NCBI GenBank assembly: GCA_934565415.1
Contig: CAKTHQ010000007.1
Coordinates: 1-64,000, forward strand
DNA length: 64,000 nt
Source: an uncultured Oscillospiraceae bacterium
Lineage (GTDB): Bacteria; Bacillota; Clostridia; Oscillospirales; Oscillospiraceae
Direction of reading: 5' to 3'
The notes under the pieces are model-generated. The model was given only the letters and a program-made list of their open reading frames with translations, was not told where the DNA came from and ran no database searches. Made by a program: the position numbers and the translations under genes. Of this stretch, positions 59,279-64,000 are shown one piece after another (within the stretch, counting starts at the first letter, position 1; the number at the start of each line of letters is the position of its first letter).

Positions 59279-60341
59279 GAACAAAGAAAACAATTCGTGG
59301 TATGTGGTTACGCAGTACACGGACTGGACAGGAGAACGAAAACAAAAGTGTAAACGAGGGTTTAGTACCCGCCGGGAAGCACTGGAATGGGAGCAGAAGT
59401 TCCAGCAGCAAAGTGCCGGGGACCTGGATATGACGTTTGAGGCATTTGTGGAGATTTACACCACAGACCTCAAGGCAAGGCTGAAAGAAAGTACCTGGCA
59501 GACCAAGGAGCATATCATCAGGACCAAAATACTTCCTTATTTCGGAAAGCGCAAGATCAACGAAATTACTACCAAGGATGTAATTGCCTGGCAGAATGAG
59601 CTGCTTGCTTACCGGGATGAAAAGCGCAAACCCTATTCGCAGACCTACCTCAAATCGCTGCACAATCAGCTCTCTGCTATTTTCAACCATGCAGTTCGGT
59701 ATTATGATCTACATTCCAATCCGGCGGCCAAAGCCGGAAATATGGGAAATGAGGAACGTAAGGAGATGTTGTTCTGGACGAAGGAGGAGTACCAGAAATT
59801 TTCAGAGGTAATGATGGACAAGCCTGTTTCTTACTACGCATTTCAAATGCTTTACTGGACAGGTATCCGGGAGGGTGAGCTGTTGGCGCTGACACCGGCC
59901 GATTTTGATTTTGAACATGGTACGGTTAAAATCAGCAAAACGTATCAGCGCTTCAAGGGCGAAGACATCGTGACTTCACCGAAAACCAAGAAAAGCAACC
60001 GTACGATTCAGATGCCTGAGTTCCTATGTACACAAATCCAGGAGTTCTTCAAAATGCAGTATGGACTAAAAAAGAAGGACCGTATTTTTACCGTGACCAA
60101 GAGCTATCTCCACCACGAAATGGACAGAGGTGCCAAGGCAGCAGGAGTTAAGCGTATTAGAATCCATGATCTGAGACACAGCCATATCAGCCTGTTAATC
60201 GACATGGGATTTTCCGCAGTGGCTATTGCTGATCGGGTAGGACATGAAAGTATTGAAATCACTTACCGGTATGCCCATCTGTTTCCCTCCAAGCAAAAAG
60301 AGATGGCGAGCAAACTGGACGATATTAACAAAGGAGCGTGA
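59265..60341 (+). CDS. int: site-specific tyrosine integrase
   Basis: 358 residues. An arm-binding N-terminal domain (SWYVVTQYTDWTGERKQKCKRGF), a SAM-like core-binding domain (about 57-155), then the catalytic domain with Arg202 (TGIREGELL), His301-Arg304 (HDLRHSH), His327 (VGHES) and the nucleophile Tyr336 (TYRYAH). All catalytic residues are present. It integrates and excises the element, presumably at guaA. Confidence 0.92.
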   Translation: MPAYKNKENNSWYVVTQYTDWTGERKQKCKRGFSTRREALEWEQKFQQQSAGDLDMTFEAFVEIYTTDLKARLKESTWQTKEHIIRTKILPYFGKRKINEITTKDVIAWQNELLAYRDEKRKPYSQTYLKSLHNQLSAIFNHAVRYYDLHSNPAAKAGNMGNEERKEMLFWTKEEYQKFSEVMMDKPVSYYAFQMLYWTGIREGELLALTPADFDFEHGTVKISKTYQRFKGEDIVTSPKTKKSNRTIQMPEFLCTQIQEFFKMQYGLKKKDRIFTVTKSYLHHEMDRGAKAAGVKRIRIHDLRHSHISLLIDMGFSAVAIADRVGHESIEITYRYAHLFPSKQKEMASKLDDINKGA

Positions 60342-60346
60342 TATTG

Positions 60347-60679
60347 ATGTCAGCAAAGAATGTAGACAAGCACAATCGATTCCGCAGTATCACTGTAGGA
60401 TTCCGGGTATCGCCGGAAGAAAACGAGGAGCTGAACAAGGCTGTTGCTTTGTCGGGACTTCCCAAACAGGAATATTGCTATCGCAAGTGTATGGGACGCG
60501 AGGTAGTGGTACAGCCAAATCCCAGGGTTTACAAGGCGCTTAAAAACCAGATGGCAGCAATTCTTTTGGAACTGGAACGAATTGCCGCGGGGGATTGTAT
60601 TGCCGATGAACTGCTTCGTACCATCGACCTCATTGCCGTTACCATGAACGGAATAAAGGGGGACGATGCGGATGATTGA
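60347..60679 (+). CDS. mobilisation accessory protein (MobC/ribbon-helix-helix type)
   Basis: 110 residues; FRSITVGFRVSPEENEELNKAVALSGLPKQEY is a ribbon-helix-helix DNA-binding start as in relaxosome proteins, and the C-terminal half is helical. It likely binds the transfer origin and helps the relaxase further downstream. ATG 60347 is ten bases after GGAG; an earlier GTG overlaps the integrase stop. Confidence 0.65.
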   Translation: MSAKNVDKHNRFRSITVGFRVSPEENEELNKAVALSGLPKQEYCYRKCMGREVVVQPNPRVYKALKNQMAAILLELERIAAGDCIADELLRTIDLIAVTMNGIKGDDADD

Positions 60680-61820
60680 CGAAAAAGAAAAGACCGCCCT
60701 TGACGCATCTGTTGGCGCAGATGCAGGGCAGTCAATCCAATCACAAACTACTCAAATTATAGCAGGTGAAACACCGGAAATCAATGACCTGGAGGACATT
60801 TCTCAAGAAAAATTTTTCCTCCAGATGCAGAGAATGCAGGACCCGGCATATCTGCATACGGTTTCTATGAATGAACTGTACGAGACAGTTTATGAGGGCA
60901 AGCAGGCGGTTATTGACGGTTTGCTCTATGCGGGGACATATCTGTTTGCCGGTGCGCCAAAGGTTGGTAAATCCTTCTTTATGGCGCAGCTGGCCTACCA
61001 TGTCAGTACAGGGCAAAAGCTCTGGGAATATGAGGTCCACCAGGGAACGGTTTTGTATCTGGCTTTGGAAGATGACTACCAGCGATTGCAGGAACGAATG
61101 TCCCGAATGTTTGGTGTGGAGGGAACGGACAAGCTCCACTTTGCCATCTGCGCCAAGCAGCTGGGGGCGGGACTGGACGAACAGTTGGAAAAATTCATCC
61201 GCGAGCATCCTGATACCCGCCTGATTATCATTGATACCTTGCAGAAGATTCGAGAGGTCAGTACGGATGCCTACAGTTATGCCAACGACTATGAGATTGT
61301 GGGGAAGATGAAGCAGTTCGCGGACAGAAACAGAATTTGCCTTCTGCTGGTGCATCACACCAGGAAGCAGCAGGCCGGAGATAAGTTTGAGATGATCTCC
61401 GGTACAACAGGATTGCTTGGGTGTGCGGATGGTGCGTTCCTGCTCCAAAAGGAAAAGCGTACAGACCAGAATGCCACACTGGACATTGTGGGTCGAGATC
61501 AGCCAGATCAGCGGTTGCACTTGACCCGAAATGTGGAGAAGCTTTCCTGGGACTTGGATCACGCAGAAACAGAGCTTTGGAAAAAGCCACCTGACCCGTT
61601 TCTCAAAAAGGTTGCCGGAATTTTGACGGTTGCTGCCCCGGAGTGGAACGGCAGTGCTACCGAGTTGGCAGCGCTGCTCCAAGAGAAAATGCCGCCAAAT
61701 ATCCTAACCCGGCAGCTCAACGTAAAGGCCGGGGAGCTGTTGAGCGAATATGGTGTGGAATACACCGTGAAGCGCACCAGAAACGGAAGTGCCATCCGAC
61801 TGCGAAAGCAGGAGGCGTGA
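60672..61820 (+). CDS. RepA-like AAA ATPase/helicase (RecA fold)
   Basis: 382 residues: variable head (1 to about 65), then a RecA-like ATPase with Walker A GAPKVGKSFF (near 95), Walker B-like TRLIIIDTL and a final LLLVHHTRK, as in the hexameric RepA/AAA_25 helicases of small plasmids and mobile elements. A C-terminal winged-helix-like part follows (ATELAALLQEKMPPNILTRQL). It supports autonomous replication of the excised circle. ATG 60672 has AAGGGGG at nine bases; an ATG six bases earlier is too close. Confidence 0.75.
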   Translation: MIDEKEKTALDASVGADAGQSIQSQTTQIIAGETPEINDLEDISQEKFFLQMQRMQDPAYLHTVSMNELYETVYEGKQAVIDGLLYAGTYLFAGAPKVGKSFFMAQLAYHVSTGQKLWEYEVHQGTVLYLALEDDYQRLQERMSRMFGVEGTDKLHFAICAKQLGAGLDEQLEKFIREHPDTRLIIIDTLQKIREVSTDAYSYANDYEIVGKMKQFADRNRICLLLVHHTRKQQAGDKFEMISGTTGLLGCADGAFLLQKEKRTDQNATLDIVGRDQPDQRLHLTRNVEKLSWDLDHAETELWKKPPDPFLKKVAGILTVAAPEWNGSATELAALLQEKMPPNILTRQLNVKAGELLSEYGVEYTVKRTRNGSAIRLRKQEA

Positions 61821-61825
61821 CGATT

Positions 61826-62175
61826 GGTGACGGTTGTGACGATTAAAACGACAGCGGGGGCGGTATCCAAAATACCGTCACAATCGTCACAATCGTCACA
61901 ACCGTCACATTCTCCCCGCATCCCCCGTCCCCATCGGACGGTCCGCAGACCGGGAGATGGTCAGCCAGGGAGTAGCCACTCCCTGGCTGTGGGCGGCAGC
62001 GGTGCAGCACAGAACGTGCGGAGACGATGGCACCCATGCCGCAGTCGATGATACGGTGTATCGTCGCTGCGGCCAAGGCTCCCGCAGGAGCCGCATCCCC
62101 CTCGGAGAGCCCACGGCACTTTGCAGCCGCAGGATGAAAGTGTCATAGTGGGTTATTACACTTCCGCAGAAGTGT
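61826..62175. other. hairpin- and iteron-rich putative replication/transfer origin
   Basis: Four 9-bp direct repeats CGTCACAAT/C (61876, 61885, 61894, 61903), whose complement GTGACGGTTGTGACGATT lies just upstream (61827-61844), allow a long hairpin. Then follow CAGCCAGGGAGT/ACTCCCTGGCTG (61962-61989, 12-bp perfect stem), CCGCAG..GATAC/GTATC..CTGCGG (62039-62072), GGCTCC/GGAGCC (62077-62092) and ACACTTC/GAAGTGT (62158-62175). It lies between repA and the MobV gene, where oriV and oriT are expected. Confidence 0.65.
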
Positions 62176-62227
62176 CCCCCTGCAACCTACATTCTTCAAA
62201 AATCTAAATTCAGGAGGTATTTTGCCT

Positions 62228-63493
62228 ATGGCAAGAGGCGACGGTATTGACCGTACCAGCGCAAGAAACGCAAAGATGACAGCTGCCAAAGTGGGCAACG
62301 CACAGGCTCACAATGAGCGGCAGAAAGAAAGTTATGTAAATCAAGATATAGTCCCGGAGCGAACGAAAATGAACGTCCACTTCAAATCCCCCACAGGAGA
62401 TTATGCCGCCATGTTTGATGAAATGGTAGCTTCCGGCACTATTTCCACCCGTGGCTTGAAAGCGGATGCGGAGAAGTTCGGGGAGCTGGTGTTCGATGTA
62501 AACTCCGCCTATTTCTATAACCACGACGGCTATGACTTCGCCAAGCAGTTCTACGCAGATGCCTACAAGGCCGCCGTGAGCATCGTAGGCGGTGAACAGT
62601 ATATCCTCTCGGCTGTGATGCACGCCGATGAACGGAATCGTGCCATGTCTGAGAAGCTAGGAGAGGATGTCTACCATTATCATCTCCATGTGGTCTATAT
62701 CCCTGTGGTAGAAAAAGAAGTCCGCTGGACAAAGCGCTGCAAAGACCCGACCCTGGTGGGAACCGTTAAGGAGCGGATTCACCAGGTCAGTATGAGTAAG
62801 AAGTGGGCTTCCCAGCCGGCAATCGGAGAGGATGGACAGCCACTGCTCACCAAGTCTGGCAAGCCTGTTCTGAAAAAGTCCTATTCAGTCCTACAGGACG
62901 ATTTTTTCAACGCCATGCGCAGTGCCGGATACACAGACCTGGAGCGTGGCGAACGTGGCAGCTCTGAGGAACATCTGACTGTGACCCAATTTAAGGTAGA
63001 GCGGGAGCAGGAGCGCTTGGAGGGCCTGACAGAGCAAACAGCCCAAAAAGCCCAGGAGGCTGCTGCTCTGGGGAAGAAACTTGAACGATACCAAAAGCAG
63101 CAGGTGGCCATTCAGAAAGTAGATGCAATCGAAGCCAAACCCGTTCCCCTGTCCTCTACAAAGGTGATCCTGGAACGCAAGGAGTACGAAGCCCTGAAGG
63201 CAACAGCGAAAAAGTACATTGCCCAGGAGAAGCGGGAGGGGGTATTTCAAAAGGCACTGGATGCCGCCAAGGGCCTGATTAACGAGCTGAAAGCGGAGAT
63301 CGCTTCCCTACGAGAAGAATTGTCCTACTATCGCTCTCCCAAATTCCAGATGAAACTCCACAAAATCGAAAAGGAAAATGATGCCCTCCGGGACAAGCTC
63401 CGAGTCTATAATGCCATCATTGATCGGTACGATTTGGGGAGATTCTTCGGTAAAAACAGGGATATGGGCCGTTCAAGGGACGAGGCACGATAA
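62228..63493 (+). CDS. mob: MobV family relaxase (Pre/Mob)
   Basis: 421 residues. N-terminal relaxase domain with NAKMTAAKVGNAQAHNERQ, a central YHYHLHVVYIPV (the HxH metal site) and VRWTKRCKDPTLVGTVK; then a long coiled coil (about 255-400, many Glu/Lys/Gln). It nicks the transfer origin upstream and leads the strand into a recipient using a helper conjugation system. AGGAGG is nine bases before ATG 62228. Confidence 0.88.
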   Translation: MARGDGIDRTSARNAKMTAAKVGNAQAHNERQKESYVNQDIVPERTKMNVHFKSPTGDYAAMFDEMVASGTISTRGLKADAEKFGELVFDVNSAYFYNHDGYDFAKQFYADAYKAAVSIVGGEQYILSAVMHADERNRAMSEKLGEDVYHYHLHVVYIPVVEKEVRWTKRCKDPTLVGTVKERIHQVSMSKKWASQPAIGEDGQPLLTKSGKPVLKKSYSVLQDDFFNAMRSAGYTDLERGERGSSEEHLTVTQFKVEREQERLEGLTEQTAQKAQEAAALGKKLERYQKQQVAIQKVDAIEAKPVPLSSTKVILERKEYEALKATAKKYIAQEKREGVFQKALDAAKGLINELKAEIASLREELSYYRSPKFQMKLHKIEKENDALRDKLRVYNAIIDRYDLGRFFGKNRDMGRSRDEAR

Positions 63494-63639
63494 ATCCCGT
63501 GTAGACCCGGGAAAAGCGGAAATAAACGGATGGGAGCGTCAGAATAGAACAGCGTATCATTCGGGCGCTCCCCATCTGAAAATCAGCAGTTATTTCCGGG
63601 TGTAGAGTCGGAAAAAATTTACAGATTCAGGAGGTACTT

Positions 63640-63939
63640 ATGAAAACAGGACTTACCAAGAAGCAAAAGAGAACCAGCATTTATTTCACAGAAGCAGACG
63701 ACTTTGTGGAAATCTGCACCTACAATACAGACTTCAAAAAGCGGCTGGCGGACTTTGCCGCCATATATCCCGCAGAATGCCGTCAACTGGACGACGATGG
63801 GAACGGCTGCAAAACCTTTGCCGTCAAAAAGGGCCGTTTTGGCATCCGCTTGACGGCACCTTACAGCGAAAAGAGACGGCAAGTAGCCAGTGCGCTGGCA
63901 AAAAAGAACACACAGAATTTAAGGAGGACAGCAAAATGA
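63640..63939 (+). CDS. small conserved mobile-element protein of unknown function
   Basis: 99 residues, basic at both ends, with a central RLADFAAIYPAECRQLDDDGNGCKTFAVKKGRFGIRLTAPYSEKRR. Small proteins like this recur beside MobV genes in clostridial elements; I know of no function. AGGAGG lies before the ATG; the next gene overlaps its stop (ATGA). The preceding 146 bp (63494-63639) hold a possible hairpin (GGGAGCG...CGCTCCC, near 63522-63574) and no gene. Confidence 0.6.
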   Translation: MKTGLTKKQKRTSIYFTEADDFVEICTYNTDFKKRLADFAAIYPAECRQLDDDGNGCKTFAVKKGRFGIRLTAPYSEKRRQVASALAKKNTQNLRRTAK

Positions 63940-64000
63940 AATTTCTATCTTGCAGATTCAATATGGATACCGCCTGCGTGGAGTTGCGGTGTGCGGATAG
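63936..64000 (+). CDS. start of a small conserved gene (DUF6061-like), truncated by the window edge
   Basis: ATG 63936 after AAGGAGG; the visible 21 residues (MKFLSCRFNMDTACVEL...) resemble the small DUF6061-type proteins of clostridial mobile elements as I recall them. It overlaps the preceding stop by ATGA. Too short to be sure. Confidence 0.45.
   Translation, partial: MKFLSCRFNMDTACVELRCAD

Larger units (their letters stand above)
58082..64000. mobile_element. integrative mobilizable element inserted at guaA (left part; runs off the window)
   Basis: From the guaA stop onward the content changes to repressor, excisionase-like protein, tyrosine integrase, mobilisation accessory protein, RepA-like ATPase, hairpin-rich DNA, a MobV relaxase and small conserved genes. 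GC falls visibly compared with the rest of the window. No type IV secretion genes are seen here, so it is called mobilizable rather than conjugative; such genes could lie to the right. Confidence 0.75.

Noticed and set aside
61876..61911. CRISPR-like direct repeats
   Set aside because: The repeats are nine bases with no spacers; they fit iterons.

Overview
The window reads as chromosomal DNA from a high-GC member of the Clostridia, most like a gut Oscillospiraceae/Ruminococcaceae-type Firmicute. The grounds are sigma-A promoters of the TTGACA-N17-TATAAT type, strong AGGAGG ribosome sites, several TTG starts, lipoproteins, a Firmicute LexA box, a Firmicute-type BirA operator, and the rpmH-rnpA-yidD-yidC-jag cluster. 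I recognise no rRNA, tRNA or CRISPR array.

Layout. 0-5.5 kb (minus): a sugar nucleotidyltransferase, a marR-MATE efflux pair and a PTS pair (EIIA, then EIICB of glucose/GlcNAc type). 5.9-13 kb (plus): mutY and a PHP phosphatase, then an unusual six-gene operon of two alpha/beta-hydrolases, an ATP-grasp ligase and a complete polar-amino-acid ABC importer. 13-21 kb: putP divergent from lysR, recQ, a NusG-II protein, a tiny stand-alone gene for a three-cysteine peptide, birA-bioY under a BirA operator, and a surface protein. 21-28 kb (minus): capA, typA and an AlgI/DHHW O-acyltransferase locus with a lipoprotein. 28-36 kb (plus): a beta-CASP nuclease and a DUF3798/ABC/DUF6672-like import operon. 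36-42 kb: an opp operon (B-C-D-F-A) whose binding protein looks circularly permuted. 42-47 kb: a LexA-controlled Y-family polymerase, then rpmH, a 177-bp hairpin element, rnpA, yidD, yidC and jag, without dnaA or mnmEG beside them. 47.3-47.8 kb: a locus built like a type I toxin-antitoxin module. 48-53 kb (minus): a GntR-ABC (Ytr-like) operon and a membrane-anchored PrsA-type foldase. 52.8-58.1 kb (plus): purC with a structured leader, purA, purB and guaA. 58.1-64 kb: the left part of an integrative mobilizable element next to the guaA 3' end, with repressor, xis, integrase, accessory mob gene, RepA-like ATPase, a hairpin/iteron-rich putative origin, a MobV relaxase and small conserved genes; it runs off the window.

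Most of the sequence is nutrient import (PTS sugar, amino acid, unknown DUF3798 substrate, peptide, biotin, proline) plus housekeeping. A family of three palindromic MITE-like elements (near 3.1, 25.5 and 28.0 kb) and a second short repeat (27.07 and 50.92 kb) are scattered between genes.

The observations most worth following are the permuted OppA, the hydrolase/ATP-grasp/ABC operon, the toxin-like peptide with a convergent structured RNA, the three-Cys micro-gene, the long hairpin splitting rpmH from rnpA, and the origin-like region of the mobile element. All functional statements come from reading the sequence and from family knowledge; no database search was run.
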